Source: DASQPR01 sp963797675 (GTDB taxonomy: Bacteria; Actinomycetota; Actinomycetes; Mycobacteriales; Micromonosporaceae). From it: DNA of 64,000 nucleotides. Positions within the stretch are counted from its first letter, which is position 1. The number at the start of each line of letters is the position of its first letter. This document shows, piece after piece, positions 27,154 to 36,488 of this stretch. The notes under the pieces were generated by a model. The model had not been told where the DNA came from. It did no database searches and was given only the letters and a program-made list of their open reading frames with translations. The stretch spans positions 124,001 through 188,000 of the forward strand of contig CAWCQQ010000002.1 in NCBI GenBank assembly GCA_963797675.1, written 5' to 3'. Made by a program: the position numbers and the translations under genes.

Positions 27154-27721
27154 CGACCGCTAGCAGGATCACGATCGCCGGCACGACGAGTGCGGCGATC
27201 GTGATGATGATGTTGCGGACGTTTGTGGTACGGACGACGGTGGCGTCTCCGACATCGGCCGAGGCCCAGGACATCTTGTCCTCGATGGCGTCGATCAGGC
27301 GGCCACTGGACTTCTTGTGACCGAAGGCCCGAGCCGAGTTGCCGCCGCTCGCGTACGCCGTGACGGCAATCTTGGGATGGTTGTGCACCAGGACGAACAT
27401 GCCGATCCGGATCGTGATGACCTCTTTGATCAGGCCGTACGGGATCACGTGGGTCGCGTACACGTTCCGGACCGTCATCGTGTCGTTCTCCAGAAGGACG
27501 CTCGGCCAGGCCAGGCCCAGCACCGAGAAGGCCAGCAGCGGCGTGACGACGGCCAGCGGCGAGATCGCCGAGAAGAAGCCGTTTTTGACGTACGCGGTCC
27601 CGATCACGATGCCGAGGCCCAGGAACACGACGGTCAGAATGCCGGCCCAGATCAGCGTGGACGTGCGCCGGAACACGGCAGGCGTACGCGGATCGGTGAC
27701 GGTCGGGTTCACGGTCGACAT
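27137..27721 (-). CDS. PH-domain-like membrane protein
   Basis: 194 residues, complete. Two N-terminal TM helices (STLIWAGILTVVFLGLGIVI and ISPLAVVTPLLAFSVLGLAW), a bacterial PH-like segment (VLLENDTMTVRNVYATHVIP, then YGLIKEVITIRIGMFVLVHN and IAVTAYASGGNSARAF), then a C-terminal TM helix (IIITIAALVVPAIVILLAVA). Such proteins are common in Actinobacteria and have no settled function. Its 3' end overlaps valS by 17 bases on the opposite strand. Confidence 0.75.
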   Translation of the reverse strand: MSTVNPTVTDPRTPAVFRRTSTLIWAGILTVVFLGLGIVIGTAYVKNGFFSAISPLAVVTPLLAFSVLGLAWPSVLLENDTMTVRNVYATHVIPYGLIKEVITIRIGMFVLVHNHPKIAVTAYASGGNSARAFGHKKSSGRLIDAIEDKMSWASADVGDATVVRTTNVRNIIITIAALVVPAIVILLAVATFHH

Positions 27722-27803
27722 GACAATCAGGATATCCGAGTAATTGTCTCAATCAGGTCACCGTGCAAGCGCTATGCAAGCGCCAGGTCAGCGCCTCTGA
27801 GCG

Positions 27804-28643
27804 CTACGAGGTCTGGATGATCGCGCCCTTCGTGGTCGGATTCTCGTGCACCTCGAGCTTCACGATGTGACCGGCCGGCGGGATGTCGTAGACGACGAGG
27901 ACCTGCACCTTGTTGCCCGGATTGATGTCGTTCAGGAACACCTGCGGGTCAGGATTCGCATAAAGTCCGGCTTCCGAGTCGGAGATGAACGACACCCCAC
28001 CCGTCCCGTACGCCTTCTGGAGTGCATCCGCGAACACTGCCGGCTCCTTGCCGACGTTCATCACCGACATGGTCACGACGCAGAACTGCCCGGTCGGTGA
28101 CGCGTAGTCGTCCGGCGTACCGATCTCCTGTACCCCGCATCGCATGCCGTCCACGGTGAACTGGAACTCTCCGTCGCGGACCGGGGTGTCCATCCCGACT
28201 GTTGCCTGGGCCTTGGCCGCCCGGTACGAGCGGGTCGCGAAGATCGTCGCGGTCGTTGCGGCTCCGATCACGGCGACCATGACCACACCCGCGATGATCG
28301 AGAGGATCAGCGCGAGATGCTTGGGCCGTCCGGTGATCGGCGGCGGCTCGGCGTGCGGCCACGGCGTCGGGGCTCCGCCATCGGGCGGCGGCTGGTCGTT
28401 GGCGGCCGACTTCACCGACGCGCCGCCACCCGACACGTCAGTGATGACCGACGGATCAGACGTCGTCGACGGATCCGAGACGTCCGACGGATCCGAGACG
28501 TCCGACGGGTCGGAGATGGCGGGCGCAGGCGACCAACCACCGGGCGGCGTCGGCCATCCTTCGGCGATCGGTGGACGTGGACCCTCGAATCGAGCCGGGT
28601 ACGGCGGGCCGGGCTGCTGCTCGTACTGCATCTGGTCTGACAT
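27804..28643 (-). CDS. DUF4352-like membrane-anchored protein with Pro/Ser/Asp-rich N-terminus
   Basis: 279 residues from ATG 28643. The cytoplasmic N-terminal 110 residues are low-complexity with tandem repeats (ISDPSDVSDPSDVSDPSTTS) and many prolines. One TM helix follows (LALILSIIAGVVMVAVIGAA), then an extracellular beta domain: VRDGEFQFTVDGMRCGVQEI, GQFCVVTMSVMNVGKEPAVF, VFLNDINPGNKVQVLVVYDI. That pattern matches telokin-like DUF4352 domains of actinobacterial surface proteins; the two Cys may form a disulfide. Function unknown. It is divergent from the dehydratase gene. Confidence 0.78.
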   Translation of the reverse strand: MSDQMQYEQQPGPPYPARFEGPRPPIAEGWPTPPGGWSPAPAISDPSDVSDPSDVSDPSTTSDPSVITDVSGGGASVKSAANDQPPPDGGAPTPWPHAEPPPITGRPKHLALILSIIAGVVMVAVIGAATTATIFATRSYRAAKAQATVGMDTPVRDGEFQFTVDGMRCGVQEIGTPDDYASPTGQFCVVTMSVMNVGKEPAVFADALQKAYGTGGVSFISDSEAGLYANPDPQVFLNDINPGNKVQVLVVYDIPPAGHIVKLEVHENPTTKGAIIQTS

Positions 28644-28760
28644 GAGCCCTCCCGCGGCGGACGTGAAACTCCTACGCACGATTCTGCGGTCTTGGCGTGA
28701 CATAAGTGGGCAATAACCCCAATTTCCCCAAGCCGCCATGGCTCGACGGCGGATGTCAGG

Positions 28761-29741
28761 ATGGGCAGCGTGAATCTTGTGGAACTGGCCGACATTCAAC
28801 GTGCTGCTGCTCACCTCGAAGGGGTCGCCGTGCGTACGCCGATCCTCGCTGCGCCATGGGCCGGGCCGGGCGGCGGTGGCTTGTGGCTCAAGCCGGAGAA
28901 CCTGCAGCCGATCGGTGCATTCAAGATCCGTGGTGCCTACCACGCGATGGCCTGCCTGCCCGAGGAGCAGCGCGCGGCCGGCGTCGTCACGCACTCCTCC
29001 GGCAACCACGGCCGCGCGCTGGCCTATGCGGCAAAGCTGTTCGGCGTGCCCGCGGTGATCGTGATGCCGACCACGTCACCGGCGATGAAGATCGCCGCGG
29101 TCGCATCGCTCGGCGCCGAGGTGATCCTGGTCGAACCGGCCGACCGCCTCAGCGCGATGTCCGGCATCGTCACGGCGCGTGGCATGACCGCGATCCCGCC
29201 GTTCGATCATCGCGACGTGATCGCCGGTCAGGGCACGATCGGCATCGAGATCCTGGATCAGATGGCCGACGTCGATGCGGTACTCGTGCCGGTCGGCGGC
29301 GGCGGGCTCGGATCGGGTGCCGCCACCGCGATCAAGGCGCTGCGTCCGAGCGTGGCGGTGATCGGCGTGGAGCCCGAGTTCGCGGCCGAGACGCAGGCCA
29401 GCCTGCGCGCCGGCGAGCTGCGACCATGGACGATTGAAGAGACCTACCGGACGATGGCCGACGGCGTCCGGACCGCGCCGAGCGAGCTGACGTTCGCCCA
29501 CCTGAAGGCGCGCCTCGACGACATTGTCACGGTCAGCGAGGCGGAGATTGCATCCGCGGTCGCCCTGCTCGCTCGGGAGGCTCATCTCGTGGTCGAGCCG
29601 AGCGGCGCGTTGGGCGTGGCGGCCTACCTCTACCGGCGCTCATCGTTTCCGGCCGGCCGGACGGTCGCGGTACTGACCGGCGGCAACCTGGATCCGACGC
29701 TCCTCGCCGACCTGCTGCTCCGGGAGCCGCTGCCGTTCTGA
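28761..29741 (+). CDS. PLP-dependent threonine/serine dehydratase family protein
   Basis: 326 residues, complete. Fold type II PLP enzyme: the Schiff-base lysine lies in PIGAFKIRGAYHAM, the phosphate/substrate loop is HSSGNHGRALAYAA, the glycine-rich phosphate loop is PVGGGGLGSGAATA, and the end is VAVLTGGNLDPTLL. The length (no C-terminal ACT regulatory domain) points to the catabolic threonine/serine dehydratase or serine racemase group, not biosynthetic IlvA. The reaction would be deamination of threonine or serine to the 2-oxo acid. Convergent with glcF six bases away; no operon partner. Confidence 0.87.
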   Translation: MGSVNLVELADIQRAAAHLEGVAVRTPILAAPWAGPGGGGLWLKPENLQPIGAFKIRGAYHAMACLPEEQRAAGVVTHSSGNHGRALAYAAKLFGVPAVIVMPTTSPAMKIAAVASLGAEVILVEPADRLSAMSGIVTARGMTAIPPFDHRDVIAGQGTIGIEILDQMADVDAVLVPVGGGGLGSGAATAIKALRPSVAVIGVEPEFAAETQASLRAGELRPWTIEETYRTMADGVRTAPSELTFAHLKARLDDIVTVSEAEIASAVALLAREAHLVVEPSGALGVAAYLYRRSSFPAGRTVAVLTGGNLDPTLLADLLLREPLPF

Positions 29742-29747
29742 TCGCAC

Positions 29748-30989
29748 TCAGACGCGCGCCGACCGGCGCGGCCACAGCGACGCGTCCAGGATCTCGATCG
29801 TGTGCCGCGCGGTGATCTCGGCATCGGTTCGGCGCAGCGCCGACTCGATCTGCAGCAGGCAACCGGGATTGCCGGCGGCCACGACGGTTGCACCGGTCGC
29901 GATGATCGCGGCGGCCTTGCGGTCACCGAGTTCCCGTGCGGTCTCCGGTTCGAACAGGTTGTAGGTCCCAGCCGAACCGCAGCACATGCCGCCGTCCGAT
30001 ACCTCGACCACCTGCAGTTCGGGGATGCCGGCCAGCAGCGCGCGCGGCGCTCGCGTGATGCCCTGACCGTTCGATAGGTGGCACGCGTCGTGATAGGCGA
30101 CCGTGATGGGCAGCGGTTGCCGCTGTGCGACCGGCTCCAGATTGCCGAGGAACTCGCTGATATCGCGTACGCGGGTAGCCAGCTCCTCGGCTCGCCGCGC
30201 CCACGTTGGATCGTCGGCCAGCAGCCGTGCGTAACCCTTCATGGCCGAACCGCATCCGGCCACGTCCGTCACGAGCACGTCGACGTTGGCTCGGGTGAAC
30301 GTCGCGATGACGCGCCGGGCGAACCGCCGCGCCTCCTCGGTCCGGCCCGCGTGCAACGACAGCGCGCCGCAGCAGCCCTGGCGCCGCGGTATCACCACGT
30401 CGCACCCCTCCAGAGCCAGGACCCGGGCGGTCGCGGCGGACACGTGCCGGAAGTAGACCGACTGCGCGCATCCGGTGAGCAGCCCCACCACTGCACGTCG
30501 AGGTCCGCGGGCCGCCACCCGCGGTGGCAGCGCACGGGTCCGCGACGCTGCAGCCGGTGCCAGGTCGGCCGCCGCGGCAAACGCCGGGTCGAGCCGTCCC
30601 AACTGCGGAAGAGCTTTCACGGGTACGCCGGCCAGCCGCATCCGCCACGCGTACGGCAGGACGGCGAACAATGCTTCCCGGGCGACTCGCTCCCGGGCCG
30701 GGCGGGCATCGACGACGAGTTCGCGGGCGGCCTCGATGATCGGCTCGTACTCGACCCCGGACGGGCAGGCCGGCACGCAAGCGAGGCAGCCGAGGCAGGA
30801 GTCGATCGACCCGGCCACCTCGTCGGCGGTGGCTACGCCATCGAGCAGCTGCCGCAGCAGGTGGATGCGGCCGCGCGGCGACTCCGTCTCCTCGCCGGTC
30901 AGCCGGTACGTCGGGCACGACGGCAGGCAGAAGCCACAGTGGACGCAGGCGTCGGTGAGCGCCCGCAGGCCCTCCACCGACTCGGTCAT
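29748..30989 (-). CDS. glcF: Glycolate oxidase iron-sulfur subunit
   Basis: 413 residues from ATG 30989, which overlaps the glcE stop (TGATGA). Two ferredoxin-type 4Fe-4S motifs near the N-terminus: CVHCGFCLPSCP and CLGCLACVPACPSG. Two CCG domains follow, with QGCCGALSLHAG and GGMCCGSAGTYN. This is the GlcF pattern: it takes electrons from the flavin subunits GlcD/GlcE and passes them to quinone at the membrane. Together glcDEF oxidise glycolate (or lactate-like 2-hydroxy acids) to glyoxylate. No frame break. Confidence 0.92.
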   Translation of the reverse strand: MTESVEGLRALTDACVHCGFCLPSCPTYRLTGEETESPRGRIHLLRQLLDGVATADEVAGSIDSCLGCLACVPACPSGVEYEPIIEAARELVVDARPARERVAREALFAVLPYAWRMRLAGVPVKALPQLGRLDPAFAAAADLAPAAASRTRALPPRVAARGPRRAVVGLLTGCAQSVYFRHVSAATARVLALEGCDVVIPRRQGCCGALSLHAGRTEEARRFARRVIATFTRANVDVLVTDVAGCGSAMKGYARLLADDPTWARRAEELATRVRDISEFLGNLEPVAQRQPLPITVAYHDACHLSNGQGITRAPRALLAGIPELQVVEVSDGGMCCGSAGTYNLFEPETARELGDRKAAAIIATGATVVAAGNPGCLLQIESALRRTDAEITARHTIEILDASLWPRRSARV

Positions 30990-32218
30990 CAGATGCCTCC
31001 GACGAAGCGGCCGGCCGCGAAGACGCCCGTCGGGTCGAAGCGCGCCTTCACCGAGTGCATCAGGTCGAGCCCGTCGACCGGGCCCCAGACGTTGAGGAAC
31101 GGTTGCAACTCCGGCGGCGCGGACACGACCACGCAGTTTCCGCCACGGGCGATCAGCGTGGTACGGACGGCGTTCAGCGCGATGACGGCCCGTTCCGCGC
31201 GTACGGCGGCGTAGCAGACACCGCTGCCGGCGCTGCCCCGGACCGGTACGGCGGTGCCGACCGAATCGCACAGCGCGTAGATCGCGGCATGCAGATCCGC
31301 GACCGGTACGGCCAGCTTCAACGTCACGTCGCCGGTCGGGTAGCGGCCCCACCACTCCGGCGGAGCGTCGTGGGCGGACGCGTCGCCGCCGAGCAGTGCG
31401 ACGGTTGCTCGGGATCGGGCGGCGACGCCGACGACCGAGCCCTCGAGCAGCACCGACAGCGAGTTCGTACCGGACTCCGGCAGGTCGACCTCGATCGCGG
31501 CGGCATCGATCGAGCTGTCCAGCAGGTCGCCGACGAGATCGTGTACCTCCAGCGGGGTCCGGACCGAGCGGGTCACCCAGGCTCGTCCGAGCGGCAGCGG
31601 CTGCAGGCGCATCGTGGCGCTCGCGATCACGCCGAGCGTCCCCCATGAGCCGGCCAGCAGCTTGCCCAGGTCATAGCCGGCGACGTTTTTCACCACCCGG
31701 CCGCCCGAGTGCGCGATGGTGCCGTCCGCGCGTACGAACTCGGTGCCGAGTAGCAGGTCGCGAGGTGCGCCGTGGCGCATGCGCAGAGGGCCGGCCTCGC
31801 CGGTGGCGAGCATGCCGCCGATCGTGGCATCGGCCGATCCCGGATCGGCGGCGAGCCGCTGGCCGGAGCGTTCCAGCACGGCCTGAACCACCCGGACCGG
31901 CGTACCGGCACCGATCGTTGCGACGAGATCGTCGGTGTAGTGCGCGTAGATCCCGGTCAGTGCGGCCATGTCGATGACGACGTCGACCGAGCGCGGTGGC
32001 TGTCCCCAATGGAGCTTCGTGCCTTCGCCACGCGGGATCACGGTCAGGTCGTGCTCGGACGCGGTGGCCAGCACGCGGGACAGCGCCGCGGTGTCGGTGG
32101 GCGCGACGACCCACCGCGGTTTCACGCCGCCGATCGTGTCGTCGGGCCCGGCCGCGCGTACCGCGTCAGGGTGTGCGGCCACACCGAGCGCACGCGTGAG
32201 TTCTGTCTTGTCCGTCAC
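30989..32218 (-). CDS. glcE: Glycolate oxidase FAD-binding subunit
   Basis: 409 residues from GTG 32218, which overlaps the glcD stop by GTGA. FAD-binding type 4 (VAO/PCMH) domain: PTDTAALSRVLATASEHDLT, VIPRGEGTKLHWGQPPRSVD, DPGSADATIGGMLATGEAGP and GRVVKNVAGYDLGKLLAGSW. The shorter length and lack of the full FAD-oxidase C-terminal domain identify GlcE, not a second GlcD. In the raw sequence a one-base insertion inside glcD makes glcD and glcE read as one long frame; that is not a true fusion. Confidence 0.9.
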   Translation of the reverse strand: MTDKTELTRALGVAAHPDAVRAAGPDDTIGGVKPRWVVAPTDTAALSRVLATASEHDLTVIPRGEGTKLHWGQPPRSVDVVIDMAALTGIYAHYTDDLVATIGAGTPVRVVQAVLERSGQRLAADPGSADATIGGMLATGEAGPLRMRHGAPRDLLLGTEFVRADGTIAHSGGRVVKNVAGYDLGKLLAGSWGTLGVIASATMRLQPLPLGRAWVTRSVRTPLEVHDLVGDLLDSSIDAAAIEVDLPESGTNSLSVLLEGSVVGVAARSRATVALLGGDASAHDAPPEWWGRYPTGDVTLKLAVPVADLHAAIYALCDSVGTAVPVRGSAGSGVCYAAVRAERAVIALNAVRTTLIARGGNCVVVSAPPELQPFLNVWGPVDGLDLMHSVKARFDPTGVFAAGRFVGGI

Positions 32219-33673
32219 CACACCGCGACCTCCGGGTCCAGGTTGTTGATCGTCGGGCGGCGGCGCGGCTCGCCGCAGAGGCGAGGCGTCGGGAACACCT
32301 TGCCCGGGTTCGCGATCCCGTCCGGATCGAACGCGCAGCGCAGCAGCGTTCATCGAGGCCAGGTCGTCGTCGGTGAACATGTAATCCATGTGCGGCGCCT
32401 TCTCGACGCCGACGCCGTGCTCGCCGGTGATCGAACCGCCGTGCGCGACGCACCGGCGCAGGATCTCGTTCGAGACGCCTTCGGCCGCTTCCAGAGCGCC
32501 CGGCTCCGACGCGTCGAACAGGACGAGCGGGTGCAGGTTGCCGTCGCCGGCGTGGAACACGTTCGCGACCCGTACGCCCGCCTCCGCGGCGAGCGCCTCG
32601 ATCTCGCCGAGCATCGCCGCGAGCGCGGTACGCGGGACGACGCCGTCCTGCACGATGTAGTCCGAGCTGATCCGGCCGACCGCCGCGAAGGCCGACTTCC
32701 GGCCGCGCCAGAGCGCCGCACGTTCGGCCGCATCGGCGGCAGCTCGCACCTCGAACGCACCGTTGGACCGGCACAGCGCGTCGATCGCGGCGTGCTCGAT
32801 CTCGACCTCGACCTGCGGCCCGTCGACCTCGACGACCAGGACGGCCCCGGCCCCGACCGGATATCCGCAGGCCACCGCCTTCTCGGCGGCGGTGATCGCG
32901 AGCGCATCCATGATCTCGGCCGCCGCCGGCGTGAGCCCGGCCGCGATGATCGCCGCAACCGTCGCGCCGGCCTGCTCGATCGTGGTGAACCCGGCGAGGA
33001 TGGTGACCACCGACTCCGGTTTCCGCAGCAGCCGTACGTAGACCTTCGTGGCGATGCCGAGCGTGCCCTCGGAGCCGATGAACACGCCGGTCAGGTCGTA
33101 GCCGGGCGCCTCCGCCGCGAGCCCGGCACCGATCTGTACGAGGCGACCATCGGGCGTGCAGATTTCCAGGCCGGTGACGTGATGGACGGTGAACCCGTAC
33201 TTGAGGCAGTGCGCTCCGCCGGAGTTTTCCGCGACGTTGCCGCCGATCGTGCAGATCTGCTGGCTGGACGGGTCGGGCGCGTAGTAGAGCGCGTCGGCGG
33301 CCACGGCCGCACTGATCGCGGCGTTGAACACGCCCGGCTCGAGGATTGCCCGCCGGTTCGGGATATCGACGTCGATGATCCGGTTCAGCTTCGAGGTCAC
33401 GATCAGCACGCCCGCCGCGTGCGGCATCGCGCCGCCGGACAGGCCGGTGCCCGAACCGCGAGCGACGAACGGGACTCCGAGGTCGTGGCATGCGCGTACC
33501 GCGGTGGCGACGGCTGCGGCACTCGTCGGGAGTACGACCAGGCCCGGAACGGCTCGGTAGGCGGTCAGGCCGTCGCACTCATAGGTGCGGAGTGTGGCCG
33601 GATCGGTGATCACGGCCGCATCGCCCAACTCCGCCCGCAGTCGTGCGGTGACCTGGGCGAGCACGTCCGACAC
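32215..33673 (-). CDS. glcD: Glycolate oxidase FAD-linked catalytic subunit, one frameshift near its end
   Basis: About 485 residues. FAD-binding type 4 domain (PTSAAAVATAVRACHDLGVP, FVARGSGTGLSGGAMPHAAG, SQQICTIGGNVAENSGGAHC) and FAD-oxidase C-terminal domain (RVANVFHAGDGNLHPLVLFD, GGSITGEHGVGVEKAPHMDY). Near 32345 one extra base shifts the frame; the true C-terminus is read in the other frame (LRCAFDPDGIANPGKVFPTP, then RLCGEPRRRPTINNLDPEVA) and stops at 32215, with glcE starting inside the stop codon. First gene of glcDEF; it oxidises glycolate to glyoxylate. Confidence 0.92.
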
Positions 33674-33748
33674 AGAGACTCCTACCGGTAGGGGCGGAAG
33701 AGATTCTCATGTAATCGTCGCACTCCGTTTGAAGATCCGTCAGCTAGT

Positions 33749-33767
33749 AACGGACGTGGCGTCCGTT
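33749..33767 (-). terminator. Short hairpin between the secreted hydrolase gene and glcD
   Basis: AACGGACG (33749-33756), loop tgg, CGTCCGTT (33760-33767). It lies just after the 3' end of the minus-strand hydrolase gene, before the glcD start. Stem only eight bases, no U-tract. Confidence 0.45.
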
Positions 33768-33787
33768 TACCGCAGAATCACGGCGAG

Positions 33788-34783
33788 TTACGGCATCGCC
33801 GCAACGAGGAACGCCTCCCGGTCGGCGGCGGCCTTCGGGTCGTTGACGAGGTCGTGACCGGCGTCGTAATCCGTACGGGTCACGTGACCGACCGCGGTGT
33901 GCGTCAGCTCGATGCGCTGGGCCTGCGGGATGTTGGGGTCCTGGGTGCCGTACTGGATGAGGATGGCGCGCCGGCCCGCGATCGCAACGTAGCGGAAACC
34001 GTCGAGGATCGTGGCTGTTGTCAGGTATGCCGGGACGTCGGCGACGCCGGCCGTGGCCGCCATGTCGGTCGACATTCGGCTCCATCCGGAGACGATCACG
34101 ACGGCGGCCAGGCGCGGTTCGACCCCGGCCATGATCGCGGCCTGGTCGGCACCCCAGCTGTGCCCGACGAAGCCGAGCCGGTGCGGATCGACATCGGGTC
34201 GGGCGACGAGTACGTCGAGTGCCCGCCGATCGTCGGTGATGGTCCGGACGACGGTCCGGGTATCGGCGGCGGGGTCGCCGACCATGGTCATGCCGAAGTC
34301 GGTCATGAGCGCGACGCCGCCGTGTTTCGCGAACGTGAGCGCGTCATCGAGGAACGCCTCGGGATCGTCGTTCTGGCCGCCGTGCGCATAGACGACGCCG
34401 GGCAGACGACCGTGCGGCGCGCTCGGCGCGACGATCTCGGCCGGGATGTCCGCGCTGGTGTCGCCGGAACCGGCGAAGACGATCGACTGGATGGTCAGAC
34501 CGTCCTGCTGTCTCGTTGATGTCACCCGGACGTGCAGCGGCACGGCAGCCGCGTAGCGGAACGTCGTGAGCAGGGTGGCTGTGGCTATCGTGGATGGCCG
34601 GTAGGTGTCCGGATCGAACGTCGGCGCCAGGCTTGCACCGCCGGTCGGAGTGCTCGACGGTTGAGCCGCACCGCCCTGCACCGATCCGGCACACGCCCCC
34701 AGAGCAAGGCCCGCGATCAGCGAAAGTCCGGCCGCGAGGGTGATCGCGGCCGGACGATGGACGGCAACAGAGCGGTACGGCAT
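33788..34783 (-). CDS. Lipoprotein alpha/beta hydrolase (dienelactone hydrolase-like)
   Basis: 331 residues from ATG 34783. Lipoprotein signal (AAGLSLIAGLALGACAG; lipobox LGAC, or LALG before C), then a Ser/Pro/Gly linker. Hydrolase core: LPGVVYAHGGQNDDPEAFLD carries the oxyanion-hole HGG, HRLGFVGHSWGADQAAIMAG holds the nucleophile elbow GHSWG, ILIQYGTQDPNIPQ the likely acid, and DYDAGHDLVNDPKA the catalytic His. A cell-surface esterase or peptidase; substrate unknown. Same strand as glcDEF but separated from it by a hairpin. Confidence 0.83.
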   Translation of the reverse strand: MPYRSVAVHRPAAITLAAGLSLIAGLALGACAGSVQGGAAQPSSTPTGGASLAPTFDPDTYRPSTIATATLLTTFRYAAAVPLHVRVTSTRQQDGLTIQSIVFAGSGDTSADIPAEIVAPSAPHGRLPGVVYAHGGQNDDPEAFLDDALTFAKHGGVALMTDFGMTMVGDPAADTRTVVRTITDDRRALDVLVARPDVDPHRLGFVGHSWGADQAAIMAGVEPRLAAVVIVSGWSRMSTDMAATAGVADVPAYLTTATILDGFRYVAIAGRRAILIQYGTQDPNIPQAQRIELTHTAVGHVTRTDYDAGHDLVNDPKAAADREAFLVAAMP

Positions 34784-35148
34784 ATCTCAAACGGTATGAG
34801 CGCCGGAACCGCCGAGTAAACGTCGGACCCCCTTCCGCGCACCCCGCCGGCACCCTCCCGGCACCCCCACCCAACTGCCAGTTATTACCGGATTGGCAGC
34901 AGCTAGCGGCAGAACAGCGCAACGTTCGACGGCACGCCGGACGGCCCAGATGATGATCCGGTAAAGAAAAGGGCGTTTATGGCGCGCTATTTCTACAGGA
35001 GCGGGAGCCCGAAGTCTTCGCGATCATGGCCTCGGGCCGTCCGGATCGGCGAACACACAAACTTCCGGCGATCTGCCAATTGGTGCGACGTTGGTAGCAA
35101 GGATCGTTCTTCCTGCTAATCTGGTAGCAAGTAGCAGGAGGTCTGCCC
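34784..35148 (+). other. Divergent intergenic region upstream of fic with repeats
   Basis: No convincing gene in 365 bases. It holds two copies of TGGTAGCAA at 35092-35100 and 35122-35130, exactly 30 bases apart, candidates for operator half-sites, and an inverted repeat over the fic ribosome-binding site (listed separately). A moderately A+T-rich stretch at 34950-35000 could hold a promoter. Confidence 0.5.
35111..35141 (+). promoter_or_regulatory. Hairpin that can hide the fic ribosome-binding site
   Basis: TCCTGCTA at 35111-35118 can pair with TAGCAGGA at 35132-35139, and the Shine-Dalgarno AGGAGG occupies 35136-35141, seven bases before the fic ATG. Pairing would block most of the ribosome-binding site. 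The loop contains one of the TGGTAGCAA repeats, so protein binding at DNA or RNA level could affect the same element. Confidence 0.5.
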
Positions 35149-36477
35149 ATGCGTCTGCCCGATCCACCGCCGGTGCTCACCTCGGTAGCCCACCCGCGCC
35201 TCGTCGAGCTGCTGCTCGCGGCCCGTGATCCGACCGGTTATCCACACTGGGACGACCTGCGCCGGCAAGCGCCGCCTGAAGGCATCAGTCACGAGGAGTG
35301 GTGGCTCGCCACCAAGATCCGACGCAGTGCAACGCGCCGCTTCACCGGCCTCGAGGATCCGGATGGGCGTCCGTTCACCTATACGTTGCCGGATCAGGTG
35401 CTGCGTGAGATCGAGTTCGTCGCATCAACCGGCAGCGGGCAGATCAGTCTCAGCGAGGAGGTCGCGAACCCGGCGACTCGGGACCGATACCTGGTGAACT
35501 CCCTGATCGAGGAGTCGATCCGGTCGAGCCAGCTCGAGGGCGCCGCGACCACCCGCCTGGTCGCCAAGGACATGATCAGATCCGGTCGGCTGCCCCGCGA
35601 TCGGTCCGAGCGCATGATCGCGAACAACTTCGCGGCGATGCGCTTCATCGGCGATCTTCGCCACGACCCGCTCACGCCGGAGTTGATCTGCGAGATTCAG
35701 CGGATCGTCACCGCCGGCACGCTCGATGATCCCGACACGGCCGGGCGGTTCCAGCGCGCGGACGAGGATCGCGTCGGCGTCTACGCGTCCGACGACGTGC
35801 TGTACGAACCGCCGCCGGCGGCGCTGCTCCCGGCACGGATCGAGGCGCTGTGCGCGTTCGCGAATGCGCCGGCGGACGCCGGCCCGTCGTACCTGCCGCC
35901 GGTTCTGCGCGCGATCACACTGCATTTCATGCTCGGGTACGAGCATCCGTTCGTGGACGGCAACGGCCGCACCGCTCGTGCGCTGTTCTACTGGTCGATG
36001 CTGCGGCACGGCTACTGGCTGACCGAGTTCCTGTCGATCTCCCGGGTGCTGCGACGCTCGCCGACCGGCTACGCGACCGCCTACCTGCACACCGAGACCG
36101 ACGAAAACGACCTCACATACTTTTTCCTGCATCAGCTGGCCGTACTGCATGAGGCTTTTGATGGTTTGACCGTTTATTTAGAACGGAAGATCCATGAGGT
36201 ACGGGCCATGCGGGAGCAGATCGGATCCGCGGCCGACGAGGAGCTGAACCATCGCCAGCTTGCATTGCTGCGGCATGCGATGTCGCACCGGCAGGGTCAA
36301 TACACGGTGTCGTCGCACCGGGCTGCGCACCGCGTCGTCACCGAGACCGCCCGGCAGGATCTCGTCGGTCTGGAGACGCTCGGCCTGCTGGTCAAGCGCA
36401 AGATCGGCAAGCGGTACGTGTTCGCGCCCGGCCCCGACATCGATGGTCGCCTGGATGCTCTGCAGCAAGCCCGGTAG
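35149..36477 (+). CDS. Fic-domain protein (AMP transferase), class II, with C-terminal winged helix
   Basis: 442 residues from ATG 35149 with a strong AGGAGG. Full Fic motif HPFVDGNGRTAR (HPFxxGNGRxxR) near residue 266, so the catalytic His and nucleotide-binding residues are intact. The N-terminal inhibitory motif SxxxEG is present in SIRSSQLEGAATT, which makes it a class II Fic whose Glu blocks ATP until released. A C-terminal segment (ADEELNHRQLALLRHAMSHR, then YTVSSHRAAHRVVTETARQD) looks like a winged helix, common in this group. Fic proteins usually transfer AMP to target proteins; target unknown. No antitoxin gene adjacent. Confidence 0.92.
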   Translation: MRLPDPPPVLTSVAHPRLVELLLAARDPTGYPHWDDLRRQAPPEGISHEEWWLATKIRRSATRRFTGLEDPDGRPFTYTLPDQVLREIEFVASTGSGQISLSEEVANPATRDRYLVNSLIEESIRSSQLEGAATTRLVAKDMIRSGRLPRDRSERMIANNFAAMRFIGDLRHDPLTPELICEIQRIVTAGTLDDPDTAGRFQRADEDRVGVYASDDVLYEPPPAALLPARIEALCAFANAPADAGPSYLPPVLRAITLHFMLGYEHPFVDGNGRTARALFYWSMLRHGYWLTEFLSISRVLRRSPTGYATAYLHTETDENDLTYFFLHQLAVLHEAFDGLTVYLERKIHEVRAMREQIGSAADEELNHRQLALLRHAMSHRQGQYTVSSHRAAHRVVTETARQDLVGLETLGLLVKRKIGKRYVFAPGPDIDGRLDALQQAR

Positions 36478-36488
36478 CGTGGTCCGAC

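Noticed and set aside
30989..33673. A single 894-residue GlcD-GlcE fusion protein
   Set aside because: The frames join only through one extra base near 32345. The other frame gives the proper GlcD C-terminus and a stop at 32215 overlapping a GTG start for GlcE, so they are two genes.
34977..35180. A 67-residue minus-strand ORF upstream of fic
   Set aside because: It overlaps the fic start and leader, has no ribosome-binding site or family, and its third-position composition is not coding-like.
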